A DNA stretch of 64,000 bases. Source: Ammoniphilus sp. YIM 78166 (lineage in GTDB: Bacteria > Bacillota > Bacilli > Aneurinibacillales > RAOX-1). Below, piece by piece: positions 1-9,302 of this stretch. How positions within the stretch are numbered: the stretch's first letter is position 1; every line of letters begins with the position of its first letter. The notes beneath the pieces are model-generated. The model did not search any database, was not told the origin of the DNA, and saw nothing but the letters and a program-made list of their open reading frames with translations. Location of the stretch: positions 682,001-746,000 of the forward strand of contig NZ_SDLR01000004.1 in the NCBI RefSeq assembly GCF_004522215.1, read 5' to 3'. The position numbers were made by a program, and so were the translations under genes.

Positions 1-237
1 ATTTCAACACTCCTCTTTGAAATGCGTGGAATGTCAGACCATTCAAGTGCATCTGCTATTTTGGGGCAAAAAAGTAATGGATATTTAATTCAACAATCGA
101 TTGTTACCCTCGATTCGGCGGTCAGATCTATTGCCGATGGTTCTATTGAGAATGCAGATACAAGCTTCTGGGATACTACACCAGTCCAAAGAACTAGAAC
201 CGGTGAAGAAGAAGGCGAAGAAGAAGGAAACGAGTAA
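1..237 (+). CDS. C-terminal fragment, possible M14 carboxypeptidase tail
   Basis: The reading frame is open to base 1, so this is the last 78 residues of a gene that enters from the left; the Met codon at 22 is internal. The visible part has a hydrophobic strand leading into FEMRG, then a helical stretch, and ends in a very acidic tail (EEEGEEEGNE). A strand followed by Glu-x-Arg-Gly resembles the C-terminal catalytic-glutamate region of M14 zinc carboxypeptidases, but the zinc-binding half lies outside the window, so this is only a suggestion. A strong terminator follows directly. Confidence 0.45.
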   Translation: MSTLLFEMRGMSDHSSASAILGQKSNGYLIQQSIVTLDSAVRSIADGSIENADTSFWDTTPVQRTRTGEEEGEEEGNE

Positions 238-250
238 ATAGTTTTATAAT

Positions 251-290
251 TCCTGAAGGACGATATATCTCTTCCTTCAGGATTTTTTTC
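251..290 (+). terminator. Rho-independent terminator
   Basis: Perfect 10-bp stem TCCTGAAGGA / TCCTTCAGGA (251-260 with 273-282), 12-nt loop, then a run of seven T. It ends the gene at the left edge. Confidence 0.9.
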
Positions 291-319
291 GTTTGAGTCT
301 AGAAAAAACGGGGATGAAG

Positions 320-348
320 CAAAAAAGCCAAACCCACAATTGTGGGCT
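320..348 (-). terminator. Terminator of the minus-strand dehydrogenase gene
   Basis: Palindrome CCCACAATTGTGGG (333-346). Read on the minus strand it is followed by TTTGGCTTTTTT. It lies just beyond the stop codon at 363. Confidence 0.6.
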
Positions 349-362
349 CAGCTATCCGTTAT

Positions 363-1370
363 CTAGAGGGTCACATTTCTTGGAACACCGGCATCAACCA
401 TCGTTAACAAGCCGGTTTTTTTCGTTAAGCTAACGAGCTTGGCACTATTGAGGGCGATAGCTGCTGTGGCGGTATCTCCGAAGATGCCTCCTGGAATCAC
501 AAGATGCTTAGCTTCAGGGCCTTCGATGATAATCTCGTCTTCTTGCTTGACGCCGACAGACATTACAAGGTCAAGAACGATCTCCCTGCCGTCTTTCGTG
601 GTTCCGCGAGATACCTGGTGTAGACCATTGACCTGACCAGCTAGAATCTCGGAATAGGCTACTCTATCATTTTTCTCAGAGATGGTCGGTTCAATCGAAT
701 TCGTGACTTCTTCAAGTTCCCAGTTTAGACCGTAAGCGATCAAACGCAGGGATTCCTCCAAGCCGACGTGACCGATTTGGTTCTCATGCGCTAGCTGTTC
801 AAATTCCTCTTTGGACATGCTGATTCCTACTTTTTTCTGCAGAGGAACGCGACGCTTGGATACATCCACACGTCGATTGACTTTAATTCCAGTTAGGCTA
901 TTGGTCACACCCGTTAAAGCAACAACCATCATATCCATGATAAAGCCAGGATTTACACCTGTTCCAAGAACAGCGAGGCCTCTTTGCTTCGCATACTGAT
1001 CCATTTCGGCGGACAGCTCAGGGTAACGATGCCAAGGATACGATAGTTCTTCGCAGGTTGATACCACGTTATAGCCATGGTCAAGTAATTCTTTGATTTG
1101 TGGCCACATCTTTTCTAAATTGGAGCCAGTGGCATGAACCGCAATTTTAAAATCCGTTGCGTTGTTTTGAAGTGCTGCTATTGAAGAGACCACATAGCTA
1201 TTCATTTTTTCATCACTGACTAGGGTGCCGATATCTTGACCAATCTTGTTTGGGTCAATATCTACAGCTCCCATGACTTGAATATCAGGAGCTTGGGTTG
1301 CTCTTTTGAGGATTTCAAGCCCAATGGGGCCTAATCCGTAAGATATTAATTTAAGTTTATGATTCGACAT
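363..1370 (-). CDS. DapB-fold NAD(P)-dependent dehydrogenase, 2,4-diaminopentanoate dehydrogenase family
   Basis: 335 residues. The N-terminus YGLGPIG is a Rossmann dinucleotide site, followed by a DapB_N-type domain with GAVDIDPNKIG; ATGSN and STCEELSYP then mark the substrate side. This is the family of 2,4-diaminopentanoate dehydrogenase, which oxidatively deaminates an amino acid in ornithine fermentation; many members have unknown substrates. No other ornithine-pathway gene is present. The gene lies behind the LysR gene and has its own dyad matching one in front of the TRAP/GGT operon, so I infer it processes an amino acid or amine imported by that system. The family call is good; the substrate is unknown. 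Confidence 0.75.
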   Translation of the reverse strand: MSNHKLKLISYGLGPIGLEILKRATQAPDIQVMGAVDIDPNKIGQDIGTLVSDEKMNSYVVSSIAALQNNATDFKIAVHATGSNLEKMWPQIKELLDHGYNVVSTCEELSYPWHRYPELSAEMDQYAKQRGLAVLGTGVNPGFIMDMMVVALTGVTNSLTGIKVNRRVDVSKRRVPLQKKVGISMSKEEFEQLAHENQIGHVGLEESLRLIAYGLNWELEEVTNSIEPTISEKNDRVAYSEILAGQVNGLHQVSRGTTKDGREIVLDLVMSVGVKQEDEIIIEGPEAKHLVIPGGIFGDTATAAIALNSAKLVSLTKKTGLLTMVDAGVPRNVTL

Positions 1371-1454
1371 TTTCCATCACCATCCATATTTTTTAGAGTT
1401 CTTGGCAATGGTAACATCGGTTTGAATATTTTTAAAATACGTGTTGTTTATAAA

Positions 1455-1475
1455 CCTATAAGTTTACATTATAGG
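1455..1475. promoter_or_regulatory. Candidate LysR operator in front of the dehydrogenase gene
   Basis: Perfect dyad CCTATAA-N7-TTATAGG, which fits the T-N11-A form of LysR-family sites. It overlaps the lysR stop codon and lies about 85 bp upstream of the dehydrogenase start. A closely matching dyad occurs at 2412-2432. Confidence 0.55.
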
Positions 1476-2384
1476 ATAGGCTGAATCTTTCTTTTCTCCT
1501 AATATTTTGAGAGTGCTCTGTACGGTGGAAGGGATAAAGTCAGCATTCTGCCAAATAACCGAAATCGAGCTAGAAAGCAGTTGGTTTTCTAGGGGGATCG
1601 CACGAACATGCTTGGACCTAAGCAGGCGAACCATATCCTCTGGCATGAGGGTAATGCCGAGCTCATTTTCAATCATATTTTCAATCGTCAAAATTTCTGA
1701 ACCCGCGCAAATGACATTGGGCAAAAAGCCAGCAGTAAGACAAGCTCTTTCTAGCAAGAGATAAAGTGCAGGAGCCTGGATGCGATCATAGTGAAGAAAG
1801 GGCTCGTTTTTCAATTGACTCAAATCAATGGTATCTTCGTTCGCAACCCAATGATTAGCGTGGACGACCAGTTGAAGAGGATGCTGAGAGAGCTCAAGAA
1901 GCTTCATGCCTTGAGTGGTAATCTGGCTTTTATCCATTGGAGTTCGAATGAAGGCCATATGTGATTTTTGCTGGATAACATCTTCGATTGCTTGGGAAGA
2001 GGTCGTTTCTTGAACGTGGATCGTTAGTCGGGGCTGCTTCTTATGCAGAGCCTTGATCAGAAAAGGCAGCCAATTGCTTGCGGCGGAAGGGACAGTAGAG
2101 AAACGGATCAACGTCTGAGGAATCGACTTGTGGACGATGAGCTCTTGAATCGTTCGGTCAATATTCTCAAATGAGGGCAGAAGTTTTTTATAGAGATACT
2201 CGCCTTCTTTAGTCAGGGATAGTTTTTTTGTACTCCGGTGAAACAGCTTAAGCCCTAATTCATTTTCCAATGTATTCATCTGCTGACTTAAACCAGGTTG
2301 AGAGATATGCAATTCTCTGGCTGCCTGACTAAAATTAAGAGTTTCTGCGGCCTTAATAAAATAGCGTAGACCTAATAGATTCAT
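1464..2384 (-). CDS. LysR-family transcriptional regulator
   Basis: 306 residues, usual length for the family. The N-terminal winged helix-turn-helix is clear (LNFSQAARELHISQPGLSQQ), followed by the linker helix and a periplasmic-binding-like effector domain from about residue 90. An AAGGAG ribosome site precedes the ATG. It is divergent from the TAXI/GGT operon and upstream of the dehydrogenase gene on its own strand. Matching dyads flank it on both sides, so I infer it controls both units and itself. The effector is unknown; an amino acid or gamma-glutamyl product would fit the context. Confidence 0.9.
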   Translation of the reverse strand: MNLLGLRYFIKAAETLNFSQAARELHISQPGLSQQMNTLENELGLKLFHRSTKKLSLTKEGEYLYKKLLPSFENIDRTIQELIVHKSIPQTLIRFSTVPSAASNWLPFLIKALHKKQPRLTIHVQETTSSQAIEDVIQQKSHMAFIRTPMDKSQITTQGMKLLELSQHPLQLVVHANHWVANEDTIDLSQLKNEPFLHYDRIQAPALYLLLERACLTAGFLPNVICAGSEILTIENMIENELGITLMPEDMVRLLRSKHVRAIPLENQLLSSSISVIWQNADFIPSTVQSTLKILGEKKDSAYPIM

Positions 2385-2411
2385 GGGGTGAGGGCTCCTT
2401 ATCTTATTCTA

Positions 2412-2432
2412 TTTATAAGCAGGAATTATAGG
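2412..2432. promoter_or_regulatory. Candidate LysR operator in the divergent intergenic region
   Basis: TTTATAA-N7-TTATAGG, sharing TATAA-N7-TTATAGG with the site at 1455-1475. It lies 28 bp upstream of the lysR start and about 47 bp upstream of the -35 of the TRAP/GGT promoter. AT-rich sequence continues to 2470. Confidence 0.5.
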
Positions 2433-2478
2433 TATATAAAATATATGTATACTAAATATTAAAAAAAATCAACCATTT

Positions 2479-2506
2479 TTGACGAAATTTGTGATAGTTT
2501 TATAAC
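2479..2506 (+). promoter_or_regulatory. SigA-type promoter of the TRAP/GGT operon
   Basis: TTGACG, 16-nt spacer, TATAAC, about 100 bp upstream of the first gene of the operon. The remaining leader (2510-2606) is purine-rich with no recognisable riboswitch. Confidence 0.6.
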
Positions 2507-2606
2507 AACAAAGCCAAACCCCACCAAAGTTTGACGCATTCGGAGGAAAGGAGGAAAAATTTCAAGGGTGGTGAACTTGGCCTAAAAAGATAAGGGGGTA
2601 AAACGG

Positions 2607-3644
2607 ATGAAGAAAAGAAAATGGCTTTCCACATTGATGATGCCTTTAACGATTGCAGCAATTGTAACTGCTTGCGGTGGCGGAGGAGGAAATCAAGCAG
2701 CGCCGGCACCCGCTCCAAAACCTGAGGAAGCAAAGCAAGAACAGCCAAAGGGTGAAGTTCCAAGCTCAGTTATTATCGCGACGGGAGGTACATCAGGGAC
2801 TTACTATCCGCTAGGGGGAGGCTTAGCTCAGATCATTTCGGATAAAGCCGGAATTCAAGCATCAGCTCAGAGTACAGGAGCTTCAGTTGAAAATATGAGG
2901 CTTCTCAAAGATGGGCAGGTGGATTTGGCCTTTACCCAAGGGGATATCGCCGATTACGCAGCGAATGGGACGGTGATGTTCAAAGAAGGGGGAGCCATCG
3001 GAAACATCAATGCGATCGCTTCTTTGTACAGTGAAACCGTGCAAATCATCGTAGCGAAGGACAGTGCCATCCAAACCGTTGAAGACTTAAAGGGAAAGCG
3101 TGTTTCCGTAGGAGCTCCGGGTAGCGGGACGGAAGCAAACGCGATGCAGATCCTTGAAATGCACGGATTATCCTTTGAGGATCTAGGAAAAACCGATCGT
3201 CTAGCCTTTGGTGAATCGGCGAGCTTCATTCAGGATGGAACACTTGATGCGGCGTTTGTCACAGCAGGAACACCAACAGCTGCCGTAAATGAACTGGCGG
3301 CGACTAAAGGGGTACGTGTACTTGGGATGACAGATGAGCAGATCAATAAAATCGTGTCCAAATACCCTTATTATGCGAAGCAAGGGATTGATGCAGGAAC
3401 CTACCCTGGTTTTGACCAAGCGATTAACACGGTAGCAGTGAAAGCCCAATTAGTGACAAGAGCAGAGCTTGATGAAGAAGTGGTGTATGAGATGACCAAG
3501 GCTTTATACGAGAACTTGGAGCAGATGAAAACCGTTCATGCAAAAGCAGGGGAAATCAAGCTAGATGAGGCATTACAGGGAGTTAGCTTGAAGGTTCATC
3601 CTGGTGCAGCAAAATATTTTGAAGAAAAAGGGATTAAGAAATAG
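2607..3644 (+). CDS. TAXI-family TRAP transporter solute-binding lipoprotein
   Basis: 345 residues. Lipoprotein signal peptide with lipobox VTAC and a Gly-rich start of the mature protein, then a Pro/Lys/Glu-rich tether, then the TAXI domain beginning at IIATGGTSGTYYPLGG, the signature of the family. GSGTEANAMQILEMHG is the conserved second-lobe motif. TAXI proteins capture carboxylates or amino acids outside the cell and deliver them to a sodium-driven TRAP permease; a Thermus homologue binds glutamate or glutamine. The fused permease follows 3 bp later and GGT genes lie downstream, so glutamate or a gamma-glutamyl product is a reasonable inferred ligand. Confidence 0.93.
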   Translation: MKKRKWLSTLMMPLTIAAIVTACGGGGGNQAAPAPAPKPEEAKQEQPKGEVPSSVIIATGGTSGTYYPLGGGLAQIISDKAGIQASAQSTGASVENMRLLKDGQVDLAFTQGDIADYAANGTVMFKEGGAIGNINAIASLYSETVQIIVAKDSAIQTVEDLKGKRVSVGAPGSGTEANAMQILEMHGLSFEDLGKTDRLAFGESASFIQDGTLDAAFVTAGTPTAAVNELAATKGVRVLGMTDEQINKIVSKYPYYAKQGIDAGTYPGFDQAINTVAVKAQLVTRAELDEEVVYEMTKALYENLEQMKTVHAKAGEIKLDEALQGVSLKVHPGAAKYFEEKGIKK

Positions 3645-3647
3645 AAT

Positions 3648-5582
3648 ATGACAGCACAAGTCGATGAAGAATTGTTAAAGAAGTATGATAAAGAATCCAC
3701 TTATCGAAATTTAAAAGGAAAAATGGGCTGGTTGGTCACCTTCTTGGCGGTGGGCTTTTCCATCTATCAGCTGTATGCATCGATCTTTCCGCCTCCGCCA
3801 GCCCAGATTCATCGCTCCATTCACTTAGCTTTTGCCTTAGGCCTTATTTTCTTGCTTTTTCCGGCGACGAAGAAGGGGGATCGGTCTAAAGTAGCTCTGA
3901 CAGATGGGTTACTTTCCCTCTTATCCGTGGGAACAAGCTTATATTGGCTGTATAACTTCGAACAGATTATCTCGAGAATAGGAAATTTCAACAAGATGGA
4001 TTTCCTTATCGGAGGCATCGTCATCCTCTTAGTATTGGAGGCTACTCGCAGGGTCGTAGGAGTTCCGATTGTGGTGATAGCTGTCGTGTTTATGCTCTAC
4101 GCGCTCTATGGCAACCACTTGCCAGGATTCTTTACCCATCGGGGGGTATCTCTAGAACGCTTAATCGGTCATATGTACTTTACACTGGAAGGGATTTTTG
4201 GAACTCCGCTGAGTGTTTCGGCCACCTTCATCTTCCTATTCCTGCTGTTTGGTGCGTTCTTGCAGAAAACGGGAGTAGGTGCTTATTTTAATGACTTGGC
4301 CATGGCCATTTCTGGGAGAAGGATTGGGGGACCAGCTAAAGTAGCTGTTTTTTCCAGTGCGCTGCAAGGAACCATCAGCGGAAGCTCTGTGGCGAATGTG
4401 GTGACCTCAGGCTCGTTTACCATTCCTATGATGAAGCGCTTGGGATATAAGAAAGAGTTCGCTGGAGGAGTCGAAGCAGCAGCTTCTACAGGAGGCCAAT
4501 TAATGCCGCCGATTATGGGAGCGGCAGCCTTTTTGATGGCTGAATTCACAGGAATCTCCTATTGGGAGATTGCGAAGGCTGCAGCGATTCCTGCGGTGCT
4601 CTACTTTACAGGAATATGGCTGATGGTCCATCTAGAGGCTAAACGTTTAGGGCTTCGAGGACTAAGTCAAGAAGAGCTTCCCGATAAAAAGGAAGTGGCC
4701 AAGAAATCTTACTTGCTCCTTCCCATCATTGCGATAATTGCTTTTCTTATGATGGGTGTGTCGCCTGTACGAGCGGCTCTTTATGGAATCGTAACTACCA
4801 TTCTTGTTGGGGCAATCCGTAAAGAAACAAGGATGTCTTTTACCGATATTATTCAAGCATTTGAGCAAGGGGCAAGATCGGCTTTGGGCGTTGCGGCTGC
4901 TACCGCTACAGCAGGGATTATTGTAGGGGTTGTGACCCTTACCGGTGTGGGACTGAAGTTTGCCAATGGTTTACTTTCTTTATCAGGCGGAATTATCCTG
5001 CTTACCCTGTTCTTAACCATGATCGCATCCCTGCTATTGGGGATGGGAACGCCGACAACGGCAAACTACATTATTACGTCAACCATAGCGGCACCTGCGA
5101 TCATCGCCTTGGGGAAACCGGCCTTAGCGGCTCATATGTTCACTTTCTATTTTGGTATCCTAGCGGACATTACACCTCCAGTTGCTTTGGCGGCGTTTGC
5201 AGCCTCGGGTATAGCGAAAAGTGGACCCATTAAGACCGGCTTTAGTTCGGCCAAGTTAGCAATTGGCGCGTTCATTATTCCTTATATTTTCGTCATGTCT
5301 CCGGAGCTCTTACTCATCGATTCAACCTTCGGTGAGTCCGCATTCTCCATCCTAACGGCCTTGGCAGGAATGTTGGGATTAAGTGTAGCGATTATTGGCT
5401 ACTGGCTTCATCCACTGACATGGTGGGAACGGATGATTAGTGCAGCAGCAGGTTTAACCTTGATTGTTCCAGGGGCTGTGACAGATACCTTAGGGTTTGG
5501 AGGATTGCTCGTCCTATTTGCTTGGCAGTGGGCAAAGAAAAATAAAAAGGAAGATCGAACGGTAGACACACAAGTGTCGTAG
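3648..5582 (+). CDS. TRAP transporter fused permease (4TM-12TM, TAXI type)
   Basis: 644 residues in many membrane helices. The N-terminal 200 or so residues correspond to the small DctQ-like subunit. The rest is the large DctM-like channel, with the conserved GTISGSSVANVVTSG and LLGMGTPTTANY segments that form the transport core. Fused permeases of this kind always work with TAXI binding proteins, and the partner gene is immediately upstream. The ATG lies 3 bp after that gene's stop with a weak ribosome site, suggesting translational coupling. GGT gene 1 starts 35 bp downstream in the same direction. Confidence 0.93.
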   Translation: MTAQVDEELLKKYDKESTYRNLKGKMGWLVTFLAVGFSIYQLYASIFPPPPAQIHRSIHLAFALGLIFLLFPATKKGDRSKVALTDGLLSLLSVGTSLYWLYNFEQIISRIGNFNKMDFLIGGIVILLVLEATRRVVGVPIVVIAVVFMLYALYGNHLPGFFTHRGVSLERLIGHMYFTLEGIFGTPLSVSATFIFLFLLFGAFLQKTGVGAYFNDLAMAISGRRIGGPAKVAVFSSALQGTISGSSVANVVTSGSFTIPMMKRLGYKKEFAGGVEAAASTGGQLMPPIMGAAAFLMAEFTGISYWEIAKAAAIPAVLYFTGIWLMVHLEAKRLGLRGLSQEELPDKKEVAKKSYLLLPIIAIIAFLMMGVSPVRAALYGIVTTILVGAIRKETRMSFTDIIQAFEQGARSALGVAAATATAGIIVGVVTLTGVGLKFANGLLSLSGGIILLTLFLTMIASLLLGMGTPTTANYIITSTIAAPAIIALGKPALAAHMFTFYFGILADITPPVALAAFAASGIAKSGPIKTGFSSAKLAIGAFIIPYIFVMSPELLLIDSTFGESAFSILTALAGMLGLSVAIIGYWLHPLTWWERMISAAAGLTLIVPGAVTDTLGFGGLLVLFAWQWAKKNKKEDRTVDTQVS

Positions 5583-5617
5583 ATAGTAAGCACTATATAC
5601 AACAAGGGAGGAAAACG

Positions 5618-8600
5618 GTGGTTAAGAGCAAATGGCGAAAAATGATTAGTGTAAATCTAGCTTTATCTATGTTATTCTCACTGCCTGTCGCTGGGCTTGC
5701 TAGTCCAAGCACGAGTCCGTGGTATGAACAGCACGCCACGGCGACGGGTACAGGCGGAGCAGCCGCAACGGAACATCCCGAAGCGTCACGCGCTGCGATG
5801 GAAATTCTCCGCAAGGGCGGGAATGCTGTGGATGCCGCAATTGCCGCAGCGGCTGCACAAGGGGTCACTCGACCCTTCTCCGGTGGAATGGGCGGGGGCG
5901 GAATGATGATGATCTACTTGGCGGACGAGAAGCGTTTTGTTACCTATGATCACCGAGAGCTTTCGCCCTCGACCTTCGGCCCTCATTCCTTCTTGGATGG
6001 GAACGGAAATGAGTACTCCTCCACCATTCGTGGATCGAGCGGACCTGCCTTTGCGGTTCCAGGTGCGGTAAAGGCTTGGGAAAAGGCTTTGAAGGAACAT
6101 GGGACCATGACGCTCAAAGAGGTGTTAGAACCAGCCATCCGCATAGCGGAAGAAGGGTTCATTATTGATGATAACTTTGTACGCGAGGTAACAGAGAATC
6201 GCAATCGATTCAATAACTTTGAATCTACACGCAAGATTTATCTGACAGAAACAGGGGGAGTCCCTGCGGCTGGAAGTACCTTGAAGAATCCTGACATGGC
6301 GAGAACGTATCGGCTCTTAGGAGAACACGGCAGTGAAGTGTTCTATGAGGGTGAAATCGCGGATGCTATTGTAGAAACCATCAACAATCCACCGGTTGTT
6401 GCGAATCCTTCCTTCCCCATTCTAAAAGGAAACCTGCCGAAGGAAGATATGAAAGATTACGAGGTGATAGAGTACGATCCGGTAAAAGTCAACTATCGCG
6501 GCTATGATGTCTACGGCATGCCGCCTTCCTCGAGTGGAGGAACTACGATCGGCCAGGCTTTGAACATACTGGAAGCTTATGATATGGCAGGCCTTCCCCG
6601 AGAAGAAGCGCTTCACTATTATATAGAAGCTTCTCGCTATGCTTTTGCTGACCGAGATAAATATCTTCAGGATCCGGCTCATGCGGAGATACCTTTTAAA
6701 GGAATGGTTACCAAGGGCTATGCCGAAGAGCGCCGGTACGAAATCGGGACTAAGGCTTCTGTTGGGAAAGTAGCTCCAGGCAATCCTTGGCCTTATGATG
6801 CCAACCCAGATCTCTGGCCTACCCCTAAGCCTAAGCCGCAAACAGGCGGGTTTGTTCATAGCTTTTCTGGTCAAGGTGAGTGGGACCAAAACAAGTTTTT
6901 AGTCGAAAAAAGCTCAGATGCCAGCTTTGATATTGTAGATGGCAAAGGTCGCATCACATTGGCAGATCGACGAAACTCATACGGTCGCGTTACACCCCAT
7001 ATGGAAGCGATTGCTGATGCTGAACTCTTAATTCCTTTCAAAATGGATCAGTTGGGAGCAGACCGCCGCTTGCGATTATGGCTTCGCACGGATGGCTGGA
7101 ATAATATCACAACCCCGCATAATGGTTATGGCGTAGAGATTCGCACGACGGATAATAAGGTGCGCATCTTGCGGTATATCAATGGAACTTTGACAGAGAT
7201 TGGCGTCATTGACCGCCAACGCTCAACAGATTGGCAATGGCTTCGGTATAGCGTGAAAGGCGATGAGTTATCCATCAAGCTATGGAAGGATGGAGAGACT
7301 GAGCAAGAAGATTGGGACCTTCAATTAACCGACGGCAATATCACAGGCAAGGGCCACTTCATGATGAGCGCTCTAGAATTTAAGGATGGCGGCGGAGGGG
7401 GCGGAAGCTTCCAGATCGGCGACATTGAAGTAAAAGAGCTAAAGGGCAGCACTCCAAACCCGATTCCTGGACCTGGCGGTGAAAACTTTACCTACCAGTT
7501 TGAAGGGGTAAACGGTACAGCTTGGGATCCTTCCAAGTTTATAGTCGGGAATAACAATGCGGGTGTCAAAATGGACGTTTATGAAGGACAGGGACGGATT
7601 GTACTTCCAGGGGTTAGGTTGGCCTACGGCCGGGCAGAAGCTCAGATGGATCCAGCTTTAAACAGTGAATTGCTCATTCCGTTTAAAATTAATGATTTGG
7701 GTGCAGATCGCCGCTTGCGCTTCTGGCTTCGCTCCGATCAATGGGGAACGACAACCACTCCAGCGAACGGATATGGCATTGAGATTCGTACCGGAAGTAA
7801 CCAGATCCGAACGATGCAAACCAAAACAGGGCAGGACGCAATTACTTATCCGAAGGATATAACGAGAGAGCGTACGACGGAATGGCAATGGCTTCGCTTT
7901 AAAGTAATAGATGATCAGATTCTAGCTAAGTTCTGGAAGCACAGCGAAGAAGAGCCTGCCTCTTGGGATATTCAGATCACGGATCAAAATGTGATAACTC
8001 CAGGTCGTTTCATGATCAGTTCGCTCGAATGGCAGAATGATGCGGGCGGGTCTTTCTCCTTAGGGAACTTGGTTGTGACCAACTTGGATCAGCAGCCGGA
8101 TCTAGAGGGGGATATCAACGCGTTAAACTTCTTGATTCAGCCAGAGGTTCCGGAAGTGGTGGAACCCGTTGAACTGGAGGTTCCGCAAGAGGTAGTGGAG
8201 GCCCCAGTTCAAGAAGAAGTTCCACAAGAGCCGGTAACAGTTGAATCGGATGAGATGATGCCAGTAGAAAAGAAAGACGCTGATACGGAAACGATTCATC
8301 TCTCCGTATCCGATAAAAACGGAAACATCGTGGCGTACACCAACACGATTGTATCCATTGGCGGAAATGGAATGGTAGTGCCGGGCTACGGATTTTTATT
8401 GAATGATGCATTGGCTGGACGAGTGCCATCGGTCTCAGGACCAGGAGAACCGAATGCACCAAAGCCAAAAATGAGAAATTTAAGCAGTATGTCTCCGACG
8501 ATCATCCTAAAGGATGGCAAGCCGGTGATGACGGCAGGAGCACCGGGAAGCGCCACGATTATTACGACGATTTTGCAGGTGATTGTCAATCACTTAGACT

Positions 8601-9295
8601 TCGGCATGACCTTGCCTGATGCGGTGGCTTCTCCAAGATTATCGCAGCGGAACTTGAGATCCGGGAATACAACAGTGGAGCCTGCTTTTGTTGGAACACC
8701 TGACTATCAAGCCCTTCGCCAGCGCGGCCAAGGCTTTGAAACATCAGGGCTTGCTCAAGGGATTGGGTCTGTAACCGCGATTGCCTTCTTGCCGGATGGA
8801 CAGGTGCAGGCGGTAGCTGAACCCGTTCGCCGCGGCGGGGGAAGCGCGATGGTGGAAAGTCAATTTGATGCATCGATTGGTGTTTCCGGAGCTATTTCGG
8901 TCTCTAAAGGACGCTCTTTATCCGATTTAAGCGGGTTTAAGGTTCAACTTCTAATCGATGGGGAAGCAGTAGGGGAAGGCTTTACCAATCAGGCAGGTCA
9001 ATACTCCATTCTAACAGAGCGAACGGGAGCCGCCTCTATTATTGTTACAGCTCCTGGGTATAAAAAGTCTGAGATTTCGATCCAATTAACGGGTTCGGTT
9101 CGTGATGTGGACCACCTTTTGAAGTATGGGGATTTTAATGCTGATGGCGATATTGACTTGCTAGATATTGAGTTGGTTTCTAAAGCCTATGGACAGCAGG
9201 CTACTGGAGAATATGTTCTCTATGATCTGAATCAAGATGGGTATATTCGACTAAATGATATCTTGCCTGTGCTATTAAATGTAGAGTCTAATTAA
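5618..9295 (+). CDS. Secreted gamma-glutamyltransferase with inserted lectin-like pair and C-terminal dockerin
   Basis: 1225 residues, about twice the usual length. GTG start, chosen for a GGGAGG site 7 nt upstream, and a Sec signal peptide. GGT large-subunit domain to about residue 395 (KGGNAVDAA, GGMGGGGMM, Arg in DHREL). Residues 410-607 and 624-827 are two related beta-sandwich modules (shared LGADRRLR.WLR and WQWLR), LamG-like by eye. A Pro/Glu/Val linker leads to TIHLSV, placing the autocleavage nucleophile at Thr892. The small subunit keeps LSSMSPT (Ser956-957). A carboxypeptidase-regulatory-like module (about 1088-1165) and a dockerin pair (GDFNADGDIDLLDI, YDLNQDGYIRLNDI) end the protein. 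Odd points: the insertion sits just before the cleavage site; the usual Asp of NN..xDF is Gly934 and PGG is PGS (Ser978), so substrate range may differ. Confidence 0.88.
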   Translation: MVKSKWRKMISVNLALSMLFSLPVAGLASPSTSPWYEQHATATGTGGAAATEHPEASRAAMEILRKGGNAVDAAIAAAAAQGVTRPFSGGMGGGGMMMIYLADEKRFVTYDHRELSPSTFGPHSFLDGNGNEYSSTIRGSSGPAFAVPGAVKAWEKALKEHGTMTLKEVLEPAIRIAEEGFIIDDNFVREVTENRNRFNNFESTRKIYLTETGGVPAAGSTLKNPDMARTYRLLGEHGSEVFYEGEIADAIVETINNPPVVANPSFPILKGNLPKEDMKDYEVIEYDPVKVNYRGYDVYGMPPSSSGGTTIGQALNILEAYDMAGLPREEALHYYIEASRYAFADRDKYLQDPAHAEIPFKGMVTKGYAEERRYEIGTKASVGKVAPGNPWPYDANPDLWPTPKPKPQTGGFVHSFSGQGEWDQNKFLVEKSSDASFDIVDGKGRITLADRRNSYGRVTPHMEAIADAELLIPFKMDQLGADRRLRLWLRTDGWNNITTPHNGYGVEIRTTDNKVRILRYINGTLTEIGVIDRQRSTDWQWLRYSVKGDELSIKLWKDGETEQEDWDLQLTDGNITGKGHFMMSALEFKDGGGGGGSFQIGDIEVKELKGSTPNPIPGPGGENFTYQFEGVNGTAWDPSKFIVGNNNAGVKMDVYEGQGRIVLPGVRLAYGRAEAQMDPALNSELLIPFKINDLGADRRLRFWLRSDQWGTTTTPANGYGIEIRTGSNQIRTMQTKTGQDAITYPKDITRERTTEWQWLRFKVIDDQILAKFWKHSEEEPASWDIQITDQNVITPGRFMISSLEWQNDAGGSFSLGNLVVTNLDQQPDLEGDINALNFLIQPEVPEVVEPVELEVPQEVVEAPVQEEVPQEPVTVESDEMMPVEKKDADTETIHLSVSDKNGNIVAYTNTIVSIGGNGMVVPGYGFLLNDALAGRVPSVSGPGEPNAPKPKMRNLSSMSPTIILKDGKPVMTAGAPGSATIITTILQVIVNHLDFGMTLPDAVASPRLSQRNLRSGNTTVEPAFVGTPDYQALRQRGQGFETSGLAQGIGSVTAIAFLPDGQVQAVAEPVRRGGGSAMVESQFDASIGVSGAISVSKGRSLSDLSGFKVQLLIDGEAVGEGFTNQAGQYSILTERTGAASIIVTAPGYKKSEISIQLTGSVRDVDHLLKYGDFNADGDIDLLDIELVSKAYGQQATGEYVLYDLNQDGYIRLNDILPVLLNVESN

Positions 9296-9302
9296 TAGAT
9301 TG

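Noticed and set aside
2510-2606. T-box or other riboswitch in the leader of the TRAP/GGT operon
   Set aside because: AAGGGTGGTGAAC only partly resembles a T-box end, and no specifier stem or terminator is present.
5697-5906. Alternative frames inside the GGT1 gene
   Set aside because: The GGT frame is continuous from signal peptide to dockerin with all motifs in one phase.
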